A DNA stretch of 14,963 bases from assembly GCA_937892865.1 (NCBI GenBank), contig CALBJG010000173.1:1-14963 (forward strand), read 5' to 3'. The notes below the pieces were generated by a model, which saw only the letters and a list, made by a program, of their open reading frames with translations, ran no database searches and had not been told where the DNA came from. The translations under genes and the position numbers were made by a program. Source of the DNA: an uncultured Clostridia bacterium. GTDB taxonomy: Bacteria; Bacillota; Clostridia; Oscillospirales; Oscillospiraceae. This document shows positions 1 to 6,056 of this stretch, piece by piece; the stretch's first letter is position 1, and each line of letters begins with the position of its first letter.

Positions 1-789
1 ATGATGAGTCTTTTGCACTCTTTTTATTGTTGGGGTGCTATGGGCGTGATCTTGGGATCCACCCTCTTTTTCGCCGTGTTTGGCATCGAGAACTGGAAGA
101 TCCTCACGGTGATTTGGGCGATCGTGCCTCTTTTTAACACCTTCAATTTTATCACCTGTCCGATAGAGCGGTTGGTGGAAGATGGCGAGAGTATGGGCAT
201 TCGCAAACTGTTAAAAACACCAATCTTCTGGTTACTGATCCTATTGATGGTTTGTGCCGGCGCATCCGAAGCAACGATGGCGCAATGGGCCTCGGCATTT
301 ACAGAATCTGCCATCGGCGTATCCAAGGCGATCGGAGATTTGGCCGGCCCGTGTTTGTTTGCTATGTTTATGGGAATTTCCCGCGCTTTGTATGGCAAAT
401 TCAGCGAGAAACTCGACTTATCCAGAGCGATGCTTGTTTGCGGCATTCTGTGCACCGGCTGCTATTTGTTGGCTTCTCTTTCCAAACTGCCGATCCTTGG
501 CCTTGCCGGCTGCGCCCTTTGCGGTTTGGCTGTGGGTATTATGTGGCCGGGATCTATCAGCATATCCGCGCAAAAATGTCCCCTGGGTGGAACTGCCATG
601 TTTGCGTTTTTGGCATTGGCAGGTGATTTAGGCGCTTCGGCAGGTCCTACCGTTGTGGGAAGCCTTGCAGAAATGGCAAACGGCAATCTGAAAACCGGCC
701 TGCTTGTTGCCACAGTTTTCCCAATTGTCCTTGTAATCGGACTACTGGTGTTAGCAAAAAAAGCAAACAAAACGATGTATAAACACTAA
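1..789 (+). CDS. MFS transporter, C-terminal part (5' end outside window)
   Basis: The 262 visible residues are mostly hydrophobic, with about eight membrane segments (for example around 11-28, 33-53, 73-91, 113-128, 140-160, 164-186, 198-220 and 233-252). A basic and acidic central loop at about 54-70 is typical of the loop between the two six-helix halves of major facilitator proteins. The opening motif HSFYCWG resembles the mid-protein motif of fucose/sugar-permease-like MFS members. Such proteins are usually about 390-420 residues, so roughly the first 130 residues lie upstream, and the ATG at base 1 is probably internal. It acts in the cytoplasmic membrane as a secondary transporter. The substrate cannot be read from the sequence; a sugar is a guess from the motif resemblance. 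The gene stops just before a strong terminator and so is not co-transcribed with the next unit. Confidence 0.8.
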   Translation: MMSLLHSFYCWGAMGVILGSTLFFAVFGIENWKILTVIWAIVPLFNTFNFITCPIERLVEDGESMGIRKLLKTPIFWLLILLMVCAGASEATMAQWASAFTESAIGVSKAIGDLAGPCLFAMFMGISRALYGKFSEKLDLSRAMLVCGILCTGCYLLASLSKLPILGLAGCALCGLAVGIMWPGSISISAQKCPLGGTAMFAFLALAGDLGASAGPTVVGSLAEMANGNLKTGLLVATVFPIVLVIGLLVLAKKANKTMYKH

Positions 790-792
790 TAC

Positions 793-822
793 AAAGCCGT
801 CTCACCCGAGACGGCTTTTTTT
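793..822 (+). terminator. Rho-independent terminator after the MFS gene
   Basis: GCCGTCTC (796-803) pairs perfectly with GAGACGGC (808-815) around an ACCC loop. The stem is extended by AAA/TTT and followed by a T run to 822. It separates the transporter from the PadR unit, whose -35 box begins two bases later. Confidence 0.93.
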
Positions 823-823
823 C

Positions 824-852
824 TTGACAACTTTAATACATCGTGTTACGAT
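824..852 (+). promoter_or_regulatory. Promoter of the padR-HAAS-DUF4097 operon
   Basis: A perfect TTGACA (824-829) is followed by a 17-bp spacer and TACGAT (847-852), a fair -10 box. The predicted transcription start lies near 859, just ahead of the AAAGGAGG ribosome site of the PadR gene. The -10 box sits inside a long palindrome (834-858). Confidence 0.85.
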
Positions 853-858
853 GTATTA
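834..858. promoter_or_regulatory. Palindromic operator, probable PadR autoregulatory site
   Basis: TAATACATCGT (834-844) and ACGATGTATTA (848-858) are exact reverse complements separated by GTT. The palindrome covers the spacer end, the whole -10 box and the likely start site, so a bound dimer would block RNA polymerase. Position directly ahead of a PadR gene, plus the ACAT/ATGT core seen in PadR-family sites, makes autorepression the likely role. This is inferred from position, not shown. Confidence 0.8.
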
Positions 859-876
859 TGTAAAAGGAGGTATGCT

Positions 877-1197
877 ATGGACATTCAGTTGAAACGAGGG
901 TTATTGGATGTTTGCGTGTTGGCCGCTATCAAAAATGAAGACTCCTACGGCTACAAGATCATCAAAGATATGAAGCCTTTTATCGAACTTTCCGAATCCA
1001 CCTTGTACACCATTTTAAAGCGGTTGGAAATGGCAAATATGCTCACCGTGCGCACAGCGGAACACGGTGGCAGACTCAGAAAATACTACCGCATTACCGA
1101 TGCCGGCATTGCCCGCATTGAAGAATTTAAAACCGATTGGAAAGAGATCCTTTCTATCTACCAATTTGTTACAAAGGAGGATGACGGCAATGACTAA
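877..1197 (+). CDS. PadR-family transcriptional regulator
   Basis: The 106-residue protein is a minimal PadR winged-helix repressor, the usual length for the short subfamily. Residues 8-75 form the DNA-binding domain: LDVCVLAAI and SYGYKIIKDM in helices 1-2, the recognition region ESTLYTILKRLE at about 46-57, and the wing with GGRLRKYYRIT near 69-79. A short C-terminal helix follows for dimerisation. The start ATG has AAAGGAGG (863-870) six bases upstream; an out-of-frame ATG at 872 is too close to it. The end overlaps the next gene by eight bases, so the HAAS protein is translationally coupled. It probably represses its own operon through the palindrome on its promoter and responds to an envelope-related signal via its HAAS partner, as inferred for this gene arrangement. 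Confidence 0.95.
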   Translation: MDIQLKRGLLDVCVLAAIKNEDSYGYKIIKDMKPFIELSESTLYTILKRLEMANMLTVRTAEHGGRLRKYYRITDAGIARIEEFKTDWKEILSIYQFVTKEDDGND

Positions 1198-1732
1198 ACT
1201 ACAGTTTCTTTTCGCTCTGCGGGATCGTTTGACCGATCTGCCCCAGAGTGATTTGGAAGAGCGCCTGCATTTTTACAGTGAAATGATTGAAGACCGTATG
1301 GAAGAAGGTCTTTCGGAAGAAGAAGCCGTTATGGCAGTGGGATCTGTAGACGAGATCGCCGGTCAGATCGCTTCTGAAATCCCCTCACCTAAAAAAGTTT
1401 CTGCAAAACGGCATTGGAAAACCTGGGAGATCGTACTTTTGGCCCTTGGCTCCCCCATTTGGTTTTCTCTGCTGATCACCGTCTTTGCAATCGTCCTTTC
1501 TCTTTATGTTTCCCTATGGGCGATTTTTGTTTCCATAGCAGCCTGCGCCCTTGCCGGAATCGTTACGGGCATTGCGCTGGCTTTCAGCAGTTACCGTCTT
1601 CCGGGCATTGGATTGATCGGCGCCGGCATTATTTGCGCAGGTATTTCCATCATTCTGTTCTTTAGTTGCAAATGGGCTACAAAAGGTTTGGCGCGGTTTG
1701 TAAAAAACATCTTCAAAAGGAGGGGCGCATAA
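1190..1732 (+). CDS. HAAS/DUF1700 signalling membrane protein
   Basis: The 180-residue protein has a soluble helical N-terminal domain (1-65) with the family pattern: F-L-L-x-L at the start, a central YSEMIEDRMEEG, then LSEEEAVMAVGSVDEIAGQI. This is the HAAS (DUF1700) domain found beside PadR genes. Three hydrophobic segments follow (about 80-106, 108-132 and 138-160), then a basic tail ending KRRGA, which predicts a cytoplasmic C-terminus. I chose the ATG at 1190 because the AAAGGAGG at 1173-1180 lies nine bases before it; the in-frame ATG at 1181 abuts that site. It overlaps padR by eight bases and its TAA shares one base with the next ATG. The likely role is to pass an envelope or membrane state to the PadR repressor. 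That role is inferred from genome context described for the family. Confidence 0.9.
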   Translation: MTKLQFLFALRDRLTDLPQSDLEERLHFYSEMIEDRMEEGLSEEEAVMAVGSVDEIAGQIASEIPSPKKVSAKRHWKTWEIVLLALGSPIWFSLLITVFAIVLSLYVSLWAIFVSIAACALAGIVTGIALAFSSYRLPGIGLIGAGIICAGISIILFFSCKWATKGLARFVKNIFKRRGA

Positions 1733-2676
1733 TGAAAGCAAAATCATGGCTTATCCTTGCAATTTTCCTGATACTGGCCGGCTCTGTTGTTTTCATCGGT
1801 GTAATGACTTCACTGAACTGGGACTTTACAAAATTCTCTACTGTCGAGTACGAAACCAACGAGTATACCTTAACCGAAAACTTTCAAAACATATCTGTTA
1901 TAACAAACACCGCAGATGTTGCCATCGTTCCCTCTGAAGATATCACGGCCCGTGTTGTTTGCTATGAACAAACGGATATTCGTCACACCGTTACCGTTCA
2001 GGACGGAACGCTCACTATTCAGGCGCAGGACGAAAGAGACTGGTATAAGCACATCGGCATTTTTCCGGATGCGCCGAAGGTCACTATATATCTTCCCCAT
2101 TATTCTCTTGCATCCAGCATCGCCCCTGAAAAGATCCCCGATGAACTGTTAAATCCGGAATATATCTACACCATACAAGTCGTTCCCAGGCCTGCAGTTA
2201 AGGCTGGTGTAGGAGGAACGATACGCATCCAAAACAGCACCGGCAACATTCATATCCGCAACATCGCTGCCACCGGGTTTGACCTTTCTCTTTCCACCGG
2301 AAAGGTATTGATGAACGATGTTGCCTGCAACGGGGATATTAATGTCAAACTTACCACCGGCAAAACGGAACTGACTCGTATCCGGAGCAAAAATCTGATC
2401 TCCGAAGGCAGTACCGGCGACCTATCGTTAACAAATGTGATTGCTACAGAAAAATTCTCCCTGCAGAGAAGTACCGGTGATATTGAATTTGAAAACTGTG
2501 AAGCGCCGGAGATCCTGGCGAAGACCAGCACCGGCGATATCGAAGGAAGTTTGCTTGTGGACAAGGTTTTCATCACCCACTCATCCACCGGCGATATCGA
2601 TGTTCCTGATTCCACCACCGGCGGCAGATGCGAATTATCCACCTCCACCGGTGATATTGAGATCTCGGTAAATTGA
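1732..2676 (+). CDS. Membrane-anchored DUF4097 beta-solenoid (putative adhesin-like) protein
   Basis: The 314-residue protein starts with a short basic tip and one membrane segment (5-25) lacking a clear cleavage or lipobox site, so it is probably anchored with its bulk outside. Residues 36-122 form the usual lead-in (EYETNEY, ADVAIVPSED, YKHIGI, VTIYLP). From residue 168 on there are nine S/T-T-G turns: 169, 188, 208, 227, 247, 266, 285, 295 and 305. The period is 19-20 residues, shortening to 10 at the end, and the commonest form is STGDI. This is a repeat beta-solenoid as in DUF4097. Residues 123-165 carry no such repeat and look unlike the rest. Start ATG overlaps the HAAS stop by one base, with AAAGGAGG 11 bases earlier inside that gene. 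The family has no proven function; with PadR and HAAS it probably forms an envelope-sensing unit. Confidence 0.88.
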   Translation: MKAKSWLILAIFLILAGSVVFIGVMTSLNWDFTKFSTVEYETNEYTLTENFQNISVITNTADVAIVPSEDITARVVCYEQTDIRHTVTVQDGTLTIQAQDERDWYKHIGIFPDAPKVTIYLPHYSLASSIAPEKIPDELLNPEYIYTIQVVPRPAVKAGVGGTIRIQNSTGNIHIRNIAATGFDLSLSTGKVLMNDVACNGDINVKLTTGKTELTRIRSKNLISEGSTGDLSLTNVIATEKFSLQRSTGDIEFENCEAPEILAKTSTGDIEGSLLVDKVFITHSSTGDIDVPDSTTGGRCELSTSTGDIEISVN

Positions 2677-2680
2677 ATAA

Positions 2681-2716
2681 AAAGCACTGCTTAAAGTTTT
2701 AAGCAGTGCTTTTAAA
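2681..2716 (+). terminator. Rho-independent terminator of the padR operon
   Basis: AAAGCACTGCTTAAA (2681-2695) is an exact reverse complement of TTTAAGCAGTGCTTT (2698-2712). The inner A/T pairs probably open to make the loop. A short T run completes the site. It lies four bases after the DUF4097 stop codon. Confidence 0.88.
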
Positions 2717-2930
2717 CTATGTATTGTCCAGACATTCCTGCCGCCAGCGCTCACTCAGCACAAGTGGTATGTGATTCTATCCGCAATATTTTTATAAATT
2801 TGTTAGTAACATTTCCCTTAAAAACTACATAAACAGGACATCAATCTCCAATTCTTGTCTGTCATGTTACTTGAACTTTTTCGGCAATGGATTATAATGT
2901 TAGTAATGAAATAATGAGGAGTGTGGCGTT
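2717..2930 (+). other. 214-bp intergenic leader upstream of the GH51 gene
   Basis: I see no open frame or structured RNA here. The stretch holds a short perfect palindrome, TGTTAGTAACA (2801-2811), a near copy TGTTAGTAATG (2898-2908) at the expected transcription start, and the GH51 promoter. The ribosome site GAGGAG (2916-2921) is nine bases before the ATG. The spaced repeats look like operator sites for an unidentified regulator; no sugar-responsive repressor gene is adjacent. Confidence 0.5.
2871..2898 (+). promoter_or_regulatory. Promoter of the GH51 arabinofuranosidase gene
   Basis: TTGAAC (2871-2876) and a perfect TATAAT (2893-2898) are separated by 16 bp. The predicted start near 2905 falls within the second copy of the TGTTAGTAA motif, so binding there would block initiation. 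Confidence 0.75.
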
Positions 2931-4385
2931 ATGGCAACGATTAAGGTCAACACGAAAGAAAAGCATAGCATATCTCCCTATCTTTATATGCAGTTTATGG
3001 AGCCTCTGGGCATTTGCGATTCTTCTGTGGACGCCGCCTGGAACTTCTATGAAAACAAGTGGCAGGACAAAGTGGTGGAAAAGACCAAGGAACTGGCGCC
3101 TACTATGATTCGCTGGGGTGGTTGTTTCGCCTCTTACTACCACTGGAAAGAAGCCATTGGTCCGCAAAAGAACCGGGTGCCTATGTATAACCACGTTTGG
3201 CACGGCTATTACTACAACCAGGTGGGTACCCACGAATTTTTGGACTTCTGTCGCCAGGTGAGCGCAGAACCGCTGCTGGTTGCCAATATGGAATCCGAGG
3301 GTCAGGATTTCCTGCAGTACCCCTGCAATGACAACTGCCGTATGGGTACTGCCGAAGAGGCTGCCGAATGGGTTGACTACTGTAACAATCCGGATAACGC
3401 TCTGCGTATCGCCAACGGCGCGGAAGCGCCTTTTAATGTCAAATACTGGCAGATCGGTAACGAAACATCCTATTCTATCCGCAACCAAATCGGCTTCACT
3501 TCCGATCAGTGCGCCGATGTCTCCAAGCGGTTTGGCGCTGCAATGAAGGCTGTAGATCCTTCCATTAACCTCATCGCCTGGGGCGATATGACCCGCCACT
3601 GGGGCAAGCCTGAAATTCAGGACGACACCTGGCGCATCAAAATGAGCCGCATTGATGAAGTGGATACCATTGCGTTCCACCATCACTTTGATTCCGGTCT
3701 TCCCAACTGTCCCCTGTCCGGCAATGATTACCGGATCGATGTGCAAAATACCTGGGATCACTTTATGAATGCTTATAAGTCTATGGAAGTGGAAATAGCA
3801 AGAATGCGTTCTGATTTGAACGGCAAGCGTCTGGCTATGACCGAAAGTCACTTCTCCTTCCCCGGCAAAAACCGTGGCACTGCCCTTTGCACCTGGGCAG
3901 CAGGCGTTGCCTACGCAAGATGTCACAATGTAATTATGCGTAACAGCGATGTTTTGGACATCGCAACCCTGGCTGACTTCTGTGGTAACACCTGGCAGTC
4001 CAATGCCTTGATGATCCCCACACCTGTCGCCACCGGCGAAGTATATATGATGCCCGTTGCCTGCATTATGGCGCTGTTTGGCCGCCACCAAGGCAAGCAG
4101 GCTGTGGATGTTACTTACGACGGCGCATTGGATGTAGTTGCCTCCCGTACCGGCAACAAGATCTATCTGCATATCGCCAACACCGATATGAACGCCGCCC
4201 AGCAACTGAAACTGGATGTGGGCTGTCCCATCAAGAACGCAAAGATGGAGTACATTGCAGAAAAGCCCGATCTGGAAGTGACAATGATGACCCCCAATGC
4301 ATTTCCCAGCAAAGAAATTACCATTGAGGGCGACACTGTTACCATCCCCGCTGCCGCTGTGGCTGCTATTGAAATTGAAATCTAA
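2931..4385 (+). CDS. GH51-type alpha-L-arabinofuranosidase, intracellular
   Basis: The 484-residue protein matches the GH51 (beta/alpha)8-barrel plus C-terminal beta-sandwich plan, at near the family length of about 500. Visible family marks are IRWGGCFASYYHWKEAIGP (60-78), QVGTHEFLDFCRQVSAEPLL (97-116), the acid/base site IGNE with Glu178, and the nucleophile region LAMTE with Glu305. The all-beta C-terminal part begins near 395. There is no signal peptide, so it acts in the cytoplasm, releasing L-arabinose from imported arabino-oligosaccharides; exact specificity is uncertain. Compared with the usual family sequence, the early IEHLG-like motif reads MEPLG (22-26) and the first loop is altered, so it is a divergent member. 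GAGGAG precedes the ATG by nine bases. The gene has its own promoter and terminator and no adjacent transporter or araBDA genes. Confidence 0.87.
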   Translation: MATIKVNTKEKHSISPYLYMQFMEPLGICDSSVDAAWNFYENKWQDKVVEKTKELAPTMIRWGGCFASYYHWKEAIGPQKNRVPMYNHVWHGYYYNQVGTHEFLDFCRQVSAEPLLVANMESEGQDFLQYPCNDNCRMGTAEEAAEWVDYCNNPDNALRIANGAEAPFNVKYWQIGNETSYSIRNQIGFTSDQCADVSKRFGAAMKAVDPSINLIAWGDMTRHWGKPEIQDDTWRIKMSRIDEVDTIAFHHHFDSGLPNCPLSGNDYRIDVQNTWDHFMNAYKSMEVEIARMRSDLNGKRLAMTESHFSFPGKNRGTALCTWAAGVAYARCHNVIMRNSDVLDIATLADFCGNTWQSNALMIPTPVATGEVYMMPVACIMALFGRHQGKQAVDVTYDGALDVVASRTGNKIYLHIANTDMNAAQQLKLDVGCPIKNAKMEYIAEKPDLEVTMMTPNAFPSKEITIEGDTVTIPAAAVAAIEIEI

Positions 4386-4390
4386 AACAA

Positions 4391-4422
4391 AAATCCACTG
4401 GCTGACAGCCAGTGGATTTTTT
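4391..4422. terminator. Bidirectional Rho-independent terminator between GH51 and DUF2461 genes
   Basis: AAATCCACTGGCT (4391-4403) pairs perfectly with AGCCAGTGGATTT (4407-4419) around GAC. A T run follows on the plus strand and an A run precedes it, giving T-rich sequence on the minus strand too. It serves the GH51 gene and probably the convergent DUF2461 unit. Confidence 0.9.
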
Positions 4423-4435
4423 ATTGGCAGAACAG

Positions 4436-4467
4436 ATTGCCACGGCTTGCGTAGCAAGCCTCGCAAT
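4436..4467. repeat. Short palindromic intergenic repeat
   Basis: ATTGC (4436-4440) pairs with GCAAT (4463-4467), and GGCTTGC (4444-4450) pairs with GCAAGCC (4454-4460) around GTA, with small internal mismatches. The ends GATTGCCACG and CTCGCAATGAC match, from memory, the edges of dispersed palindromic repeats common between convergent genes in Clostridia. Only one copy is in the window, so repetition is not shown here. Confidence 0.65.
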
Positions 4468-4480
4468 GACATATTGAACA

Positions 4481-5128
4481 CTATGTTCTGAAGCGATTGA
4501 AATACTCGTAAATGGGGATCACTTTTTCCAGAAAATCACACACTCTATCCCCCAGTTCCGGACCAAACACAGCCTCGGATACCGGTTCATCCACCCCGCA
4601 GAAAATCTGCCCTTTCCAGGCAAAATAGGGGGCTAATTCCGGAATCGGCGATTCTTTGGGACGTTTATACACTTCTGCTGTCACCGGGATACCGGTGGCT
4701 TTTTCCGTTTCCCGGATCACACGCAGAAAAGTATCCGGATCCCGGGTGATCTCCTGCCGGAATGTTTCCATTGTAGACGGTGTGGGGCGATACAGACTAA
4801 AACCGTAACTGACACCCTCGGGAGAAAACTCAAAATACACCCCGGGGTTCTCCGCCCACCAACTGACATCTTTCCGAATACTGAACCAAAGACATTCTTT
4901 ATAGGGCAGAGGGTGATGCAATCTGGCATCCCGGTAGATGCGGCTGACTTTCAAAATATTACCGGGTGTCTCCATATAAGGTTCAAAAGCCTGCTTTCCC
5001 AAAGCCTTCATCGGCTCATACAAATAGTTTACATAATCTTTTTTGTGTTCCAGAAACCACTCCCGGTTGTTATTCATACGGATTCCCCAAAGGAAATCCA
5101 CCGTTTCGGGAGAAAAGCCTTCAAACAT
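4481..5128 (-). CDS. DUF2461 domain protein (TIGR02453 type)
   Basis: The 215-residue protein spans the usual 200-230 residues of DUF2461. Visible marks are the N-terminal helix with NNNREWFLEHKKDYVNYLYEP (18-38), the core motif VSRIYRDARLHHPLPYKE (59-76) followed by LWFSIRKD, and the strand pair YFEFSPEGVSYGFSLYRP (96-113). The family is widespread in bacteria and fungi and has no established biochemical role. I chose the ATG at 5128 because the family begins with FEGFSPET-like sequence and AGAGG lies about nine bases upstream; residues ahead of it in the open frame overlap the AraC gene. It starts four bases after the AraC stop, so the two are probably co-translated. No signal peptide or membrane segment is seen. 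Confidence 0.88.
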   Translation of the reverse strand: MFEGFSPETVDFLWGIRMNNNREWFLEHKKDYVNYLYEPMKALGKQAFEPYMETPGNILKVSRIYRDARLHHPLPYKECLWFSIRKDVSWWAENPGVYFEFSPEGVSYGFSLYRPTPSTMETFRQEITRDPDTFLRVIRETEKATGIPVTAEVYKRPKESPIPELAPYFAWKGQIFCGVDEPVSEAVFGPELGDRVCDFLEKVIPIYEYFNRFRT

Positions 5129-5132
5129 TGAA

Positions 5133-6017
5133 TTAACCTCTTTCTTTGATCTTCTGTTTCCGATACTGCAAAGGGGATACCCCATAGCGTTTTTTAAACA
5201 GCGCGTAAAAATAATTATCAGATCCCAAATTTGCCTGCCGGGCAACCTCGCCAATGGGCATATCCGTATTCTTGATCAGCATTTCCGCAGACGCCAGTTT
5301 TTTATCCGTAATCAGTTCACCCAATGTACAGTTGTACTCCTTTTGGATTATGCGGGATACCTGGCGGGTACTTAAGGCGATATGCTTCGCCACATCAGAC
5401 AACGTGATCCGCTGTTTTTTATTGATATTGAAATTGATAAATGTTTCGATCTCATAAATATGCTTTGCGCTGCCGGTTCCCATTTCCTGACGGCCGTAAC
5501 TGTCCGGAAGCAGTTTGCCGATGATCTCATAGAAGATCAGCGATGCCAGAAGCGCCTCTTCCTTTTCTACGGCAATTCCGGTCTGGGTACATTTTTCCGC
5601 AATTTTCCGGATATAGAACGCCATATCCTCCGAAAGGGGCAACTCACAAACACCACTATGTAATTGCTTTTCGATCTGCGCCTGCCCCTTGTTTTGTCTT
5701 CTCCCCTCTTCAAAGGAGAACAGCAAACAGAAACTGCCTGCTCCACTGGGAATGGAATAATGCCGGATCTTTGGCGGAATGATCAGCACTTTTTTCTCAT
5801 AGGTTTGTGCTTTCCCCTCTGTCACCAGGTCCAATGTTCCCTCTGTTACAAAGAAAACCTCATAAGTAAAGTGGGAGTGGATGCTTTTCACATCCGTCGG
5901 TGCCTGTGCAGGGTCCTGATGGTACTTTATGCCAGGTGTTTTACCGATACGGAACACTTTCAGCGCCATACCGAACACCGAAATATCCAATGGTTCTGAA
6001 TTGATCAGTTTTTTCAT
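5133..6017 (-). CDS. AraC-family transcriptional regulator with cupin-like N-terminal domain
   Basis: The 294-residue protein is an ordinary-length AraC/XylS activator. An N-terminal beta-barrel sensing domain covers about 40-105 (HSHFTYEVFFVTEG at 47-60, IIPPKIRHY at 79-87). The two C-terminal helix-turn-helix units lie at about 203-228 (ITLSDVAKHIALSTRQVSRI) and 251-278 (MPIGEVARQANLGSDNYFYA), closed by the family signature FKKRYGVSPLQYRK. I chose the ATG at 6017. An in-frame TTG at 6047 would add ten residues, but an extended -10 box lies between the two. An AGGAGAGG is about 15 bases ahead of the ATG, longer than ideal. The target genes and effector cannot be read; no transport or sugar gene is beside it, and the DUF2461 gene follows four bases later. 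Confidence 0.9.
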   Translation of the reverse strand: MKKLINSEPLDISVFGMALKVFRIGKTPGIKYHQDPAQAPTDVKSIHSHFTYEVFFVTEGTLDLVTEGKAQTYEKKVLIIPPKIRHYSIPSGAGSFCLLFSFEEGRRQNKGQAQIEKQLHSGVCELPLSEDMAFYIRKIAEKCTQTGIAVEKEEALLASLIFYEIIGKLLPDSYGRQEMGTGSAKHIYEIETFINFNINKKQRITLSDVAKHIALSTRQVSRIIQKEYNCTLGELITDKKLASAEMLIKNTDMPIGEVARQANLGSDNYFYALFKKRYGVSPLQYRKQKIKERG

Positions 6018-6023
6018 AATGTC

Positions 6024-6032
6024 AGTATAGCA
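6024..6032 (-). promoter_or_regulatory. Possible extended -10 promoter at the AraC gene start
   Basis: On the minus strand TGCTATACT forms an extended -10 (TGn plus TATACT). No good -35 is present. A start seven bases downstream would fall on the A of the ATG at 6017, giving a leaderless message. The purine-rich AGGAGAGG just upstream would then be untranscribed. Confidence 0.4.
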
Positions 6033-6056
6033 CCTCTCCTCTTGCAAAAATCAGTT

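Noticed and set aside
1181..1189. Earlier in-frame ATG for the HAAS protein
   Set aside because: It directly abuts the AAAGGAGG ribosome site, leaving no spacing; the ATG at 1190 has the right distance and gives the family start.
2892..4481. A 529-codon open frame antisense to the GH51 gene
   Set aside because: It is the complement of a gene with catalytic motifs, promoter, ribosome site and terminator. The antisense product is His- and Val-rich with no domain, as expected from a gene poor in codons whose complement is a stop.
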